This document shows, piece by piece, positions 1 to 7,174 of a stretch of 8,083 nucleotides of DNA (positions are counted from its first letter, which is position 1; the number at the start of each line of letters is the position of its first letter). The notes beneath the pieces were generated by a model, which saw only the letters and a list, made by a program, of their open reading frames with translations, did not search any database and was not told the origin of the DNA. Location: NCBI GenBank assembly GCA_008501655.1, contig QQUK01000171.1, positions 1 to 8,083 of the forward strand. The letters are read 5' to 3'. Position numbers and translations under genes: made by a program. The stretch is from Calditrichota bacterium. Lineage in GTDB: Bacteria > Zixibacteria > MSB-5A5 > GN15 > FEB-12.

Positions 1-1
1 T

Positions 2-763
2 GTCGGCTACTGGCATGACGGACTCCAGATAAAGATTCTTCGGTTTCTGGAGCAATGGACTACCCATTACCTTGCCAACTCTCAGGCTGCGATTGATATG
101 ACTATTAAAATCGAACAGGCAAAAAAATTCAAATTCCAATTGATATATAACGGTCTCGATTTAGCAAAATTTAAAGAGATAAACGACCAGATGAGAACTG
201 AGCAGAGAAAAAAATGGAATATCGCTGACTCAGATATTGTCATCGGTATTGTTGCCAATCTCCGCCCGGTCAAACGGCACGATAATGTTATCAATGATGC
301 GAAGACGCTTATCTCCGAAAATAAAAATCTGAAATTTGTTTTTATCGGTGAAGGTCCTGACCGCGCAAAACTTGAAGCTCAAATAGCAGATTTTGTTCTG
401 ACTGATTATTTCCGTCTCCCCGGCGCAACAACTGATATTGTCCCGGCTCTTTCCGGATTTGATATTGCTGTATTGCCGTCTTCGAATGAATCATTTTCCA
501 ACTCCCTGATTGAATATATGGCAGCAAAACTTCCCCTTATCGCAACCAAAGTCGGCGGTAATATTGAAGCAATCGAGCATGGTGAAAACGGTTTATTGTA
601 TGACATTGATGATGCCGACGGACTTATCAATTCTGTCAAAGAAATACTTGAAAATGACGATAAAGCTAAAATGATGGCACAAAACGCTCAAACAAAAGCG
701 TTTGAAGAATATTCAATCGATAAGATGATTGAAAACCATCAGGATTTTTATCTAAACTTATAA
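2..763 (+). CDS. GT4-family glycosyltransferase, C-terminal part (5' truncated by window edge)
   Basis: Likely a cytoplasmic retaining glycosyltransferase that transfers a sugar from a nucleotide-sugar onto a growing surface glycan. The reading frame is open from base 2, so 253 residues are visible and the true start lies outside the window. The ATG at 98 is an internal Met, because the codons before it already read as family sequence (HYLANSQAAID). Visible landmarks are the NGLDLAKF segment that usually ends the N-terminal Rossmann half, the start of the second Rossmann half (IVIGIVANLRPVKRHD), FVFIGEGP, the LPGATTDI strand, and the EX7E motif ESFSNSLIE (first Glu codon at 488, second at 512) that contacts the donor sugar in GT4 enzymes. 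GGNIEAIEHGENGLLY follows, as expected. It lies 10 nt before the first acyltransferase gene, so it is probably co-transcribed with it. Donor and acceptor cannot be read from the sequence. Confidence 0.93.
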   Translation, partial: VGYWHDGLQIKILRFLEQWTTHYLANSQAAIDMTIKIEQAKKFKFQLIYNGLDLAKFKEINDQMRTEQRKKWNIADSDIVIGIVANLRPVKRHDNVINDAKTLISENKNLKFVFIGEGPDRAKLEAQIADFVLTDYFRLPGATTDIVPALSGFDIAVLPSSNESFSNSLIEYMAAKLPLIATKVGGNIEAIEHGENGLLYDIDDADGLINSVKEILENDDKAKMMAQNAQTKAFEEYSIDKMIENHQDFYLNL

Positions 764-773
764 CGGTGGACAA

Positions 774-1361
774 ATGAGAAAATTAATAAAAGGCTGTATC
801 TTAGCATTCTTTTTTATCATAACATTACCGGCCGGACTTCTGGCTAATATCCCGTTCTGGCTGTTTAAGTCACAATTGATGTTTGCCCTGTTTGGAGAGC
901 TTTTTTCAAATCTGCCCGGTTTTATCGGCGTATACTGCAGAATGTGTTTTTATAAAATGACCCTGGCCGAATCCCATCTTGATGTCTACTTTGCTTTTGG
1001 GTCTATAATTACCAAAAAAGGTACCCGCCTCGAACATCGCGTAGGCATCGGCGGACGAACTATTATAGGACTTGCCGATATCGGTCATGATACGATTATT
1101 GCCAATACAGTCTCACTTCTCTCTGGAGCAAAACAGCATAATTTTGATAATACCAAATCCACCGTTGCAGACGGGACAAATATTTTTCAAAGAATGACTA
1201 TAGGTCCCAACGTATTTATTGGTGACCAATCTATTATTATGGCAGACATCGGAGAAAAAACAATTATCGGTGCCGGTGCTGTGGTTGTGAAGGATATCCC
1301 GCCATATTCAATCGCAGTTGGCAATCCGGCTAAAGTTGTCAAAGAAAGACCAAGAGTTTAA
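774..1361 (+). CDS. Left-handed beta-helix (hexapeptide repeat) acyltransferase, first of a tandem pair
   Basis: Probable acetyl- or acyl-CoA-dependent O-acyltransferase acting on a sugar of the surface glycan; 195 residues. Residues about 8-31 are strongly hydrophobic and probably form a membrane anchor. A conserved linker follows (PGF.G..CRMCFYK, 48-61), then hexapeptide-repeat coils from about residue 90 (VGIGGRTIIGLADIGHDTIIA). The candidate catalytic His is H122, in LLSGAKQHNF, the position used by the LbH acetyltransferase family. The C-terminus has the usual IGAGAVVVKDIPP CoA-binding loop and the terminal VGNPAKVVKER. The ATG is preceded by GGTGGA four bases upstream. It sits between the glycosyltransferase gene and its own paralog. 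It could instead acylate a lipid-linked intermediate; the exact substrate is unknown. Confidence 0.9.
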   Translation: MRKLIKGCILAFFFIITLPAGLLANIPFWLFKSQLMFALFGELFSNLPGFIGVYCRMCFYKMTLAESHLDVYFAFGSIITKKGTRLEHRVGIGGRTIIGLADIGHDTIIANTVSLLSGAKQHNFDNTKSTVADGTNIFQRMTIGPNVFIGDQSIIMADIGEKTIIGAGAVVVKDIPPYSIAVGNPAKVVKERPRV

Positions 1362-1364
1362 CTG

Positions 1365-1997
1365 ATGAAAAAAGTTTTAAAAAATATTTTTCTGGCAATC
1401 GCCTTTCTTCTTGTATTTCCCTTTGGGATGTTTGCAAAAATTACCCATATACTTTTTAATACAACCCAGTTTTTTGATTTTTTCTCCCAGCTATTTGCAT
1501 TGATACCCGGAGTTCCGGGTACTTTGATGCGGGCATGTTTTTATAAACAGACCTTAAAAAAATGTTCAATCGATATTTTTGTCAGTTTCTGTTCGGTTAT
1601 TTCAAAAATAGATTCAGAGATAGGTAAAGGGGTAAAAATCGGCGGACATACCCAAATTGGCAGAGTCAAAGTCGGTGATAACTGCGGAATCGCTAATTTT
1701 GTCTCAATTTTATCAGGACGCTATCAGCATAACTTTACCGATCCGAATCAGGAGATATTTAACAAAGTTGATGATTCCTTTGTATATATTTCAATCGGTG
1801 AAAACTCTTTTATCGGAGATAACTCGACTATCATGGCTGATATTGGGGATTGCTCGATTATCGGTGCCGCAAGTAATGTCTTAAAACCGATTCCCCCGTA
1901 TGTTGTTGCTGTTGGAAATCCTTGTAAAGTTATTAAACAGAGAACAATACAAGAGACAAGAAAAGAAAAACCTGTAAGCAAAGAAGCGAATAGCTAA
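1365..1997 (+). CDS. Left-handed beta-helix acyltransferase, second of a tandem pair
   Basis: A 210-residue paralog of the preceding gene, starting 3 nt after its stop. The first 124 residues align without a gap, with 51 identical by hand count, including the membrane segment, PG..G..R.CFYK.TL and the candidate catalytic H122 in ILSGRYQHNF. A one-residue insertion follows before the last coils (ISIGENSFIGDNSTIMADIG). Two differences suggest divergence of function. The usual GAGAVVVKD loop is GAASNVLKP here (about 167-175). There is also an extra basic tail (QETRKEKPVSKEANS) after the family's normal VGNPCKVIKQR end. No good Shine-Dalgarno is visible, which fits translational coupling to the upstream gene. 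It is likely an acyltransferase with a different acceptor site, or an enzyme of reduced activity. Confidence 0.88.
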   Translation: MKKVLKNIFLAIAFLLVFPFGMFAKITHILFNTTQFFDFFSQLFALIPGVPGTLMRACFYKQTLKKCSIDIFVSFCSVISKIDSEIGKGVKIGGHTQIGRVKVGDNCGIANFVSILSGRYQHNFTDPNQEIFNKVDDSFVYISIGENSFIGDNSTIMADIGDCSIIGAASNVLKPIPPYVVAVGNPCKVIKQRTIQETRKEKPVSKEANS

Positions 1998-2002
1998 AAG
2001 AG

Positions 2003-3031
2003 ATGCTTTCGACCGTAAAAAATACAGCTCTTTATACGTATTATCTTTCACATCTCTGGAAATCAACCCAATCTGCCAATAGACAAAAAGCAGCAATCCT
2101 GATGTACCACGGAGTAACCGATCAAATGATTAACCTCTGGACTCAGGTACATATTGATAATTTCAAAAATCAGATGAAACATATAAAAGAGAACTGTAAC
2201 CCGATTTCACTGACTGAGTTAGTTCAAGCAAGAACAGAAAAGAAGGTCCTCCCCGAATATTCTGTATGTATAACATTTGACGATGGCTTTCGAAACAATT
2301 TCACCACAGCATACCCGGTTCTCAAAGAATATAATATCCCGGCAACTATTTTTGTGACAACATCTTTTATAGATAAAACCGGCAGATACGACGGCTACAT
2401 CTGGACTGATTATATTCTTATGCTTTTGATAGATTCATCAGAGACAAACTTCTCAGATACTGCGATTGGCATAACCAATGCCTCTCTCAATACTCTCGAT
2501 GAGAAAATATGCTTGAAAGAACAGATAACAGCTTTTCTCAAATCAAAATCATCCGAAGAAAAAGAACGATATATTACAAATTTAAAAAATAAACTCAAAG
2601 TTTCTGAAATCGACCATTCTCACCCGGTCTGTTCAAGCATGACCTGGGAAGAAGTACAGAAAATTTCTGCAGACCCCCTTATCACTATCGGAGCACACAC
2701 AGTCAATCACCCTATTTTATCACAGATTGAGGCGACTGAAATTGATGAAGAGATTATCGGCAGTAAAATGATTCTGGAACAAAAGCTGAACAGGAAAATA
2801 ACTCTTTTTGCTTATCCGAACGGCCGCCCGCAAGACTATAACCAAAAAGCGATTGCGACTGCACAGAATCATTTTGATGCTGCCATTTCTACAATTGAAG
2901 GTCTGAGTCCGTATGACGATGATCACTATCAACTGAAGCGAATTCCTGTCGGAAATGATACAAAACTTTGGCAGTTTAAACTGCACCTCGCCGGTATCTA
3001 TGAATCTATCAAATCAGGGAGCGCTTCATGA
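2003..3031 (+). CDS. Polysaccharide deacetylase family protein (NodB fold, CE4-like)
   Basis: Predicted metal-dependent de-N-acetylase of an amino sugar or glycan; 342 residues. Motifs visible: AILMYHGVTD (31-40); TFDDG at 91-95, where D93 and D94 are the expected catalytic base and metal ligand; HTVNH at 232-236, the two His metal ligands; and FAYPNG at 269-274. TFDDG and HTVNH are 137 residues apart, whereas NodB domains usually have about 50, so an inserted stretch of roughly 85 residues (WTDYILMLLID to SSMTWEEV) interrupts the fold. I believe a recognised subfamily in polysaccharide loci has such an insertion. No signal peptide is obvious: the N-terminus lacks a long hydrophobic run, which suggests a cytoplasmic enzyme acting on a precursor. 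Its stop overlaps the next start (ATGA), so the two are translationally coupled. Confidence 0.9.
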   Translation: MLSTVKNTALYTYYLSHLWKSTQSANRQKAAILMYHGVTDQMINLWTQVHIDNFKNQMKHIKENCNPISLTELVQARTEKKVLPEYSVCITFDDGFRNNFTTAYPVLKEYNIPATIFVTTSFIDKTGRYDGYIWTDYILMLLIDSSETNFSDTAIGITNASLNTLDEKICLKEQITAFLKSKSSEEKERYITNLKNKLKVSEIDHSHPVCSSMTWEEVQKISADPLITIGAHTVNHPILSQIEATEIDEEIIGSKMILEQKLNRKITLFAYPNGRPQDYNQKAIATAQNHFDAAISTIEGLSPYDDDHYQLKRIPVGNDTKLWQFKLHLAGIYESIKSGSAS

Positions 3032-4029
3032 GCATCTCAGTCGTTCAGTTAGACTCCTATGAAAAAGTAATAGATCTTTACAAGATTGTGTACCCTGGTA
3101 AGGACCTCGATAAATTTGAATGGCTCTACACCAAAAACCCCAATGGTATCGCTGATATTTTTGGTGCGGTTGACGATGAGTCCGGTAATGTTGTTGGTAC
3201 TTATGCGTTTATACCAATGAAAATGGTCATCAATGATAAAATTGCAAAAGTTGCACAAGCTATAGACGGGATGGTCCATCCCGATTTCAGAGGGAAAAGA
3301 GTCTTTAACAGACTTGTTGCGGATGTCTTTCCAAAAGTATCCGACAAATATGAATATCTCATTGGCTTCCCCAACAACAACTCCCGCGGTTCTCTGGTAA
3401 AAGCCGGATGGATCGAACTGGGAGAATTTGTAACATTCTCTTTACCTCTTACTGCTAAAGCGATTACAAAAAGCAAAGCAGGCACACTCTTAACCCCGGC
3501 ACTCTTTTTATATAACTCTTTTCACCGCTCGAAATACAACCGTCCTGATGATTCTCTTGAATTAAATAGTTCAGATTTCTTTTCCTATGACAATATCTTG
3601 ACAAAGATCCATCAAAAAAACAAGATAATGGTTTACCGGGACTCTGAACTTATTGATTGGCGGTTCTGCCGGATTCCTAAAAAGAACTATCAGCTCTTAC
3701 GGTTCTTTTCAAACGGTAATGAGGATGGATATATAGCTTATAAAACAAACAATAACAGCGCGGAAATCGTAGATTTAATAATAAATCCAATTGATGAAAA
3801 AATCTGCTCCGCACTCTCTTTATTTGTTGATTATTGTATAAAAAAATCATATTCTGCAATTCATGTTCAACTGTCAAATAATACGTATTGCCGTGAAGCT
3901 TTAAAAAACATAGGATTTATAAAAAGAAAGACAAACCACGCAATTATTATTTATCCGACTCAAGGAAATTTACAACAGATTAATTTTACAGACTGTTATA
4001 TATCACTAGCTGACACCGATTGGCTCTAA
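3028..4029 (+). CDS. GNAT-fold N-acyltransferase, probable two-domain form
   Basis: A 333-residue protein whose first half is a GNAT domain: AQAIDGMVHPDFRGKRVFNRL (77-97) is the beta4 strand plus the acyl-CoA pyrophosphate-binding motif, followed by GFPNNNSRGSLVKAGW. A middle segment carries DWRF (W211). The C-terminal third looks like a second, degenerate GNAT half (AEIVDLIINP, then YCREALKNIGFIKR). Double-GNAT or FemAB-like arrangements occur in polysaccharide clusters. The start is well supported: AGGGA at 3016-3020, seven bases before the ATG, and a 4-nt overlap with the deacetylase stop. It is probably the last gene of the operon. The likely role is N-acylation of an amino sugar, perhaps the amine exposed by the deacetylase. 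That substrate link is inferred from position only, and a peptide or amino-acid acceptor is also possible. Confidence 0.85.
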   Translation: MSISVVQLDSYEKVIDLYKIVYPGKDLDKFEWLYTKNPNGIADIFGAVDDESGNVVGTYAFIPMKMVINDKIAKVAQAIDGMVHPDFRGKRVFNRLVADVFPKVSDKYEYLIGFPNNNSRGSLVKAGWIELGEFVTFSLPLTAKAITKSKAGTLLTPALFLYNSFHRSKYNRPDDSLELNSSDFFSYDNILTKIHQKNKIMVYRDSELIDWRFCRIPKKNYQLLRFFSNGNEDGYIAYKTNNNSAEIVDLIINPIDEKICSALSLFVDYCIKKSYSAIHVQLSNNTYCREALKNIGFIKRKTNHAIIIYPTQGNLQQINFTDCYISLADTDWL

Positions 4030-4051
4030 GTTTGTATAATAAAAATAAATA

Positions 4052-4094
4052 TGCTGTTTAATCTTTAGACAGGAATATCAAAAAATAAACAGCA
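4052..4094 (+). terminator. Inverted repeat downstream of the glycan operon, possible terminator
   Basis: TGCTGTTTA (4052-4060) and TAAACAGCA (4086-4094) are perfect 9-bp inverted repeats with a 25-nt AT-rich loop, beginning 23 nt after the stop of the GNAT gene. The following bases (GATCTTTTGG) contain only a short T run and the stem is AT-rich, so termination efficiency is doubtful. It may equally be a 3'-end stabilising hairpin or a protein-binding dyad. Confidence 0.35.
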
Positions 4095-4151
4095 GATCTT
4101 TTGGGAATGGAAATAAAACAGAGGTAAAACTCTTACATATCAACATCTTAT

Positions 4152-4187
4152 AATTTGTGTCTATTCGGCAGCAAATTTGTTTCTATT
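4152..4187. repeat. 14-bp direct repeat, 22-bp period, upstream of the beta-helix gene promoter
   Basis: AATTTGTGTCTATT (4152-4165) and AATTTGTTTCTATT (4174-4187) match at 13 of 14 positions, with starts 22 bp apart, close to two helical turns. The second copy ends 10 bp before the proposed -33 element. Two same-face sites of this kind would suit a dimeric or cooperatively binding regulator. The region is AT-rich, which lowers significance. Confidence 0.45.
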
Positions 4188-4197
4188 ATTTTTTAAG

Positions 4198-4227
4198 TTG
4201 TAATAGGACAATAATTTGATAATTTTG
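4198..4227 (+). promoter_or_regulatory. Possible Bacteroidetes-type housekeeping promoter for the beta-helix protein
   Basis: TTG at 4198-4200 and TAATTTTG at 4220-4227 fit the Bacteroidetes -33/-7 pattern (TTG, about 19 nt, then TAnnTTTG), here with exactly 19 nt between. It would give a leader of about 45 nt before the start codon at 4279. A conventional sigma-70 reading (TTGTAA with GATAAT) has only a 14-nt spacer and fits less well. The call assumes a Bacteroidetes-like sigma factor, which this organism may not have. Confidence 0.4.
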
Positions 4228-4265
4228 CCGATATAAATAGAAAATATAAGATCGGTAATAAATCG

Positions 4266-4271
4266 AAAGGA
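4266..4271 (+). promoter_or_regulatory. Ribosome binding site of the beta-helix protein gene
   Basis: AAAGGA lies seven bases upstream of the ATG at 4279. Together with the Lys-Lys-hydrophobic signal peptide that begins at this ATG, it fixes the start. Confidence 0.75.
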
Positions 4272-4278
4272 AATATAG

Positions 4279-7023
4279 ATGAAAAAGACAATTACGCTTC
4301 TGCTTACACTACTTGTGATCGCGGCGTCTTCTTTCTCTACCACCCACGTTGTCAACTCTCTCCCCTATACTTTTTCAGGGAGCATGATGACATCCCAGGC
4401 TGATACAATTGTTCTCGGCTCATCCAGATTGACTTCAGCAACTTCAGGTATTCATTTACAGTCTACCTACGGCTATCCTATAAACGATGTTGTACTCGAT
4501 TTACGAGGAAGCACTATCGCATTTGGTACAGCCGGCGGTGACGGTAATTACGGTGTCAGAGTCTCCGGTGCGAGTGGAAACATCCCATACAATGTAAAAA
4601 TTATCGGCGGTAACATATTACACGAACCGTCAAATGCAACAGCAAGCGGAAACAGATGTGTCAATATCACTACCGGACATGATATCATTGTTGAAGATGT
4701 CAACGCTATCGTACGCGGGTATAACGGAAAAGCATTCGTTTCCGGCGGACCTTTTGTTTATAACAATCAGATTCTGGGCGGTACCTACCGGTCTGAAGTA
4801 ACAGCATTTAACAGTCGCTGTAACTTTGATGCACCGGTTATTCATCTTGCCGATTTACGTCTTGCTGATATGACTTCCGCAGGCGGCTCTTACCACTATC
4901 TCGTTGACGGCGTCACCATTAACGGTGGACCTCATGCCGGTCTTGTGATTCATGGCCGTTCCGGTCAAATCGGTGGTTTAGTTTACTTACAGAACAATAA
5001 TATTATGACTGATGCAAGAAACGATATGTACCCAACGTATTCCGGTACCTGTTACTCTACATCAAATCCGTACGGAATAGCCTGCTCGGGACTTGCTCCG
5101 GGAGCTACTATCTACAACAATACCATTACATCCGGTACTCAGTACGGCGGTAACCGTGGTATTTTGCTAGAAGGTGCTGACGGTACCCCAAGTAATCCGA
5201 TCATAGTCCGCAAGAACTATGTCGATGTTCACGAAGGCCCGAATGTCGAATACGGTGACGGACTGCCCCTTCACGCTTTACGTGCCCGTTACGGTCCTGG
5301 TTATATTACTATTGATTCGAATACATTTATCGGTACTGGTGATAATAACGCCGCCACCGATCATACCGGTCTGCTTGTACATTTAGTTCGGTTCTCTGGT
5401 GGTACTCCGGGGGCAACAAAAGTTATTATGCGTCATAATACAATGCGTTCAGTTGCAACCCAAAACGGGGTTGAAAGTAGTGCTATCACCTATGATGCTA
5501 TTGATTATGACTCTCTTTATTTTACAGAGTATAACAATATTAAATCTTCCGGTAATATCTATAAATTTGGTGATTTCAACGGACAGTCTCACGGTCAGGT
5601 GATCGAAGGTGATACAGTTGGATTTGAATCACTCACCGTTTCACCGAAAACATACCATCTTGGACATTTAAGCAACAATTTCGATTGTGCCGGTAATGTC
5701 GCTAAAGATGTTACCTATATCGACGGAGCTTCTGATACTGACATTCACTTTGCAAACAGCGGTACTGAAGATATCACCCTCCAGAAAACTATTCAGGTAT
5801 TAGTCCGCGGTAGTAACAATTTTGCTGTTGAAAATGCTAATGTCTCAATAATCAACAATTACGGCAACGTCGTAATGAATACTCAGACAAACTCTGCGGG
5901 TGTTGCTGCCGGTCCGGTAACCTATTGGTTTGAATCCAGAACAAGTACCGACTCGACAAGTTACAATAACTTCTCATTAGTAGTAGAAAAAGGTTCCGAT
6001 ATTTATACAACTGACCTTATCATCAATGCTTCCGTTCCAACAATGAAAGTATGCACCCTATCTAATACAGCTGGTGAAATTGACTCTATACCTCCAGCTG
6101 ATGTCGATGATTTATCAGCAGTTCCAGGTACAGCTGAAGGTTCTATCAACTTAAGCTGGGTTGCTCCTGGTGATGATGGTGCCAACGGAACAGCTTCTCA
6201 TTATATTGTAAAATATTCCCAGTCACCCTTTGATGCCGGTTCGTTCGACGCTGCTACATCTGCAGCTAATCCTCCGACTCCGGTTGTCGGCGGTGCCAAT
6301 CAAAATATGGTGCTCTCAGGCTTAACGCCGGGAGCACTCTACTATGTTGCCTTGAAAACAGTTGACTACTCCGACAACAGCTCCGGTATTTCAAATATCG
6401 TCTCTGCCGAAGCTTATGTTGACTTAGGCAGCGGCGGTGAAGATTCAACCGATATGTATATTTCTCAGGGGATGGTTCCTCCGGCAGGAGCATCAGTATC
6501 TTCCACCCAGCCAACCCTTTCAGCCCTAAATATTTTAGCAGCTGGTACAAACAACTATTTTTTCGAACTTGCATCTGATGCATCATTCTCAAATATGATT
6601 TCAACATCAGGTGCTGTAACGGAAAGTAATTCAAATTACACAGCATGGCAGGTTGATCAGGACCTCAGCCAGGGGCAGACTTACTTCTGGCGGGTACGGG
6701 TCAACAGTAACCCATATTCACAAGTAGCATCCTTTTCAATTTTAGCTACCGCAGCTGCAAACTATGAACCAAAAGCATATCCTAACCCGATAGATTTTTC
6801 AGCAGGGACTTTAGTGACTTTTGATCTTCCCTCAGCATCCTCGGATCTGTTGATTACAACAATTTCAGGTGAAACAGTTCTTTTAAAATCGGACATCTCC
6901 GGTTCTTTCCAATGGAACGGTAAAAACGAAGCCGGCGGTACTGTCGCAATCGGTCAGACATATCTCTGGTACGTTACATCTGAAGGCGTCACTTATAAAG
7001 GTAAAATCGCAGTTATCGGATAA
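4279..7023 (+). CDS. Secreted multidomain protein: right-handed beta-helix, FnIII-like domains, FlgD/T9SS-type C-terminal domain
   Basis: A 914-residue exported protein. The N-terminus (MKKTITLLLTLLVIAASSFS) is a signal peptide. Residues about 60-460 form a parallel beta-helix of NosD/pectate-lyase type. Repeated N-x-hydrophobic turns at N240, N281, N313, N348 and N387, spaced 32-41 residues apart, suggest a ladder of rungs. Next come an Ig/carboxypeptidase-regulatory-like domain (about 500-600), an FnIII domain (605-712, with SWVAPGDDG around W627 and GLTPGALYYVALKT), a second FnIII-like domain (about 734-823, TYFWRVRV), and a C-terminal module starting YPNP (834-837) with W879 in FQWNGKNEAGG and ending KGKIAVIG. 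That module resembles FlgD-Ig / type IX secretion C-terminal domains, implying surface display or release. The neighbouring glycan operon suggests it may bind or modify the polysaccharide, as a lyase, epimerase or scaffold. I cannot identify catalytic residues, so no enzyme activity is claimed. Confidence 0.9.
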   Translation: MKKTITLLLTLLVIAASSFSTTHVVNSLPYTFSGSMMTSQADTIVLGSSRLTSATSGIHLQSTYGYPINDVVLDLRGSTIAFGTAGGDGNYGVRVSGASGNIPYNVKIIGGNILHEPSNATASGNRCVNITTGHDIIVEDVNAIVRGYNGKAFVSGGPFVYNNQILGGTYRSEVTAFNSRCNFDAPVIHLADLRLADMTSAGGSYHYLVDGVTINGGPHAGLVIHGRSGQIGGLVYLQNNNIMTDARNDMYPTYSGTCYSTSNPYGIACSGLAPGATIYNNTITSGTQYGGNRGILLEGADGTPSNPIIVRKNYVDVHEGPNVEYGDGLPLHALRARYGPGYITIDSNTFIGTGDNNAATDHTGLLVHLVRFSGGTPGATKVIMRHNTMRSVATQNGVESSAITYDAIDYDSLYFTEYNNIKSSGNIYKFGDFNGQSHGQVIEGDTVGFESLTVSPKTYHLGHLSNNFDCAGNVAKDVTYIDGASDTDIHFANSGTEDITLQKTIQVLVRGSNNFAVENANVSIINNYGNVVMNTQTNSAGVAAGPVTYWFESRTSTDSTSYNNFSLVVEKGSDIYTTDLIINASVPTMKVCTLSNTAGEIDSIPPADVDDLSAVPGTAEGSINLSWVAPGDDGANGTASHYIVKYSQSPFDAGSFDAATSAANPPTPVVGGANQNMVLSGLTPGALYYVALKTVDYSDNSSGISNIVSAEAYVDLGSGGEDSTDMYISQGMVPPAGASVSSTQPTLSALNILAAGTNNYFFELASDASFSNMISTSGAVTESNSNYTAWQVDQDLSQGQTYFWRVRVNSNPYSQVASFSILATAAANYEPKAYPNPIDFSAGTLVTFDLPSASSDLLITTISGETVLLKSDISGSFQWNGKNEAGGTVAIGQTYLWYVTSEGVTYKGKIAVIG

Positions 7024-7111
7024 TTTGCTAATCAATTTTTACACTCATTTTGAGTAAAAAACTAAATCGAAAAGAACCAAAGACCCAAGAGAATTACGGT
7101 TAATTCCGGTC

Positions 7112-7174
7112 TCTGTTCATTTATTGGTTTCTGTTCAACTATTGAACTGGTTTTTGAAAAAATAGAGTGTTCAA
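7112..7174. promoter_or_regulatory. Cluster of TGTTCA half-sites, candidate activator-binding (enhancer) region
   Basis: TGTTCA occurs on the + strand at 7114, 7132 and 7168, steps of 18 and 36 bp. A tandem pair, TCTGTTCATTTATTG (7112-7126) and TCTGTTCAACTATTG (7130-7144), is identical at 13 of 15 positions. The second copy is part of the perfect dyad GTTCAA-CTA-TTGAAC (7133-7147). Relative to the transcription start predicted from the sigma-54 promoter (about 7262) the cluster lies at roughly -150 to -88, where enhancer-binding proteins usually bind. Function is inferred from position and symmetry only. Confidence 0.45.
7133..7155 (+). terminator. Weak intrinsic-terminator-like hairpin after the beta-helix protein gene (alternative reading)
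   Basis: GTTCAA (7133-7138), loop CTA and TTGAAC (7142-7147) form a 6-bp stem followed by TGGTTTTT, about 110 nt after the stop at 7021-7023. The stem has only two G-C pairs, so it would be a poor terminator. The same bases are also part of the proposed activator-binding cluster. The two readings are not exclusive. Confidence 0.25.

Noticed and set aside
98..763. Taking the ATG at 98 as the start of a 221-residue glycosyltransferase
   Set aside because: The frame is open to base 2 and the preceding codons encode sequence expected of a GT4 enzyme, so this is an internal Met in a truncated gene.
4021..4036. Sigma-54-like TGGCTCT-N4-TTGTA at the end of the GNAT gene
   Set aside because: Three mismatches including the near-invariant C of the -12 GC, overlap with coding sequence, and more than 200 nt to the next start codon make it much weaker than the 7236 site.
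4030..4278. Possible small gene or RNA gene in the intergenic region after the GNAT gene
   Set aside because: No ORF with a start, ribosome site and plausible product was seen, and no tRNA or other familiar RNA fold; only regulatory-type repeats are supported.
6266..6646. A 126-codon minus-strand ORF inside the beta-helix protein gene
   Set aside because: It is antisense to well-supported FnIII domains, its composition (Leu/Arg/Ser/His-rich) is typical of a shadow frame, and no ribosome site was noted.
7043..7055. ACTCA-TTT-TGAGT hairpin soon after the beta-helix protein stop as a terminator
   Set aside because: The stem is only 5 bp and is followed on the + strand by a run of A, not T, so it does not fit an intrinsic terminator.
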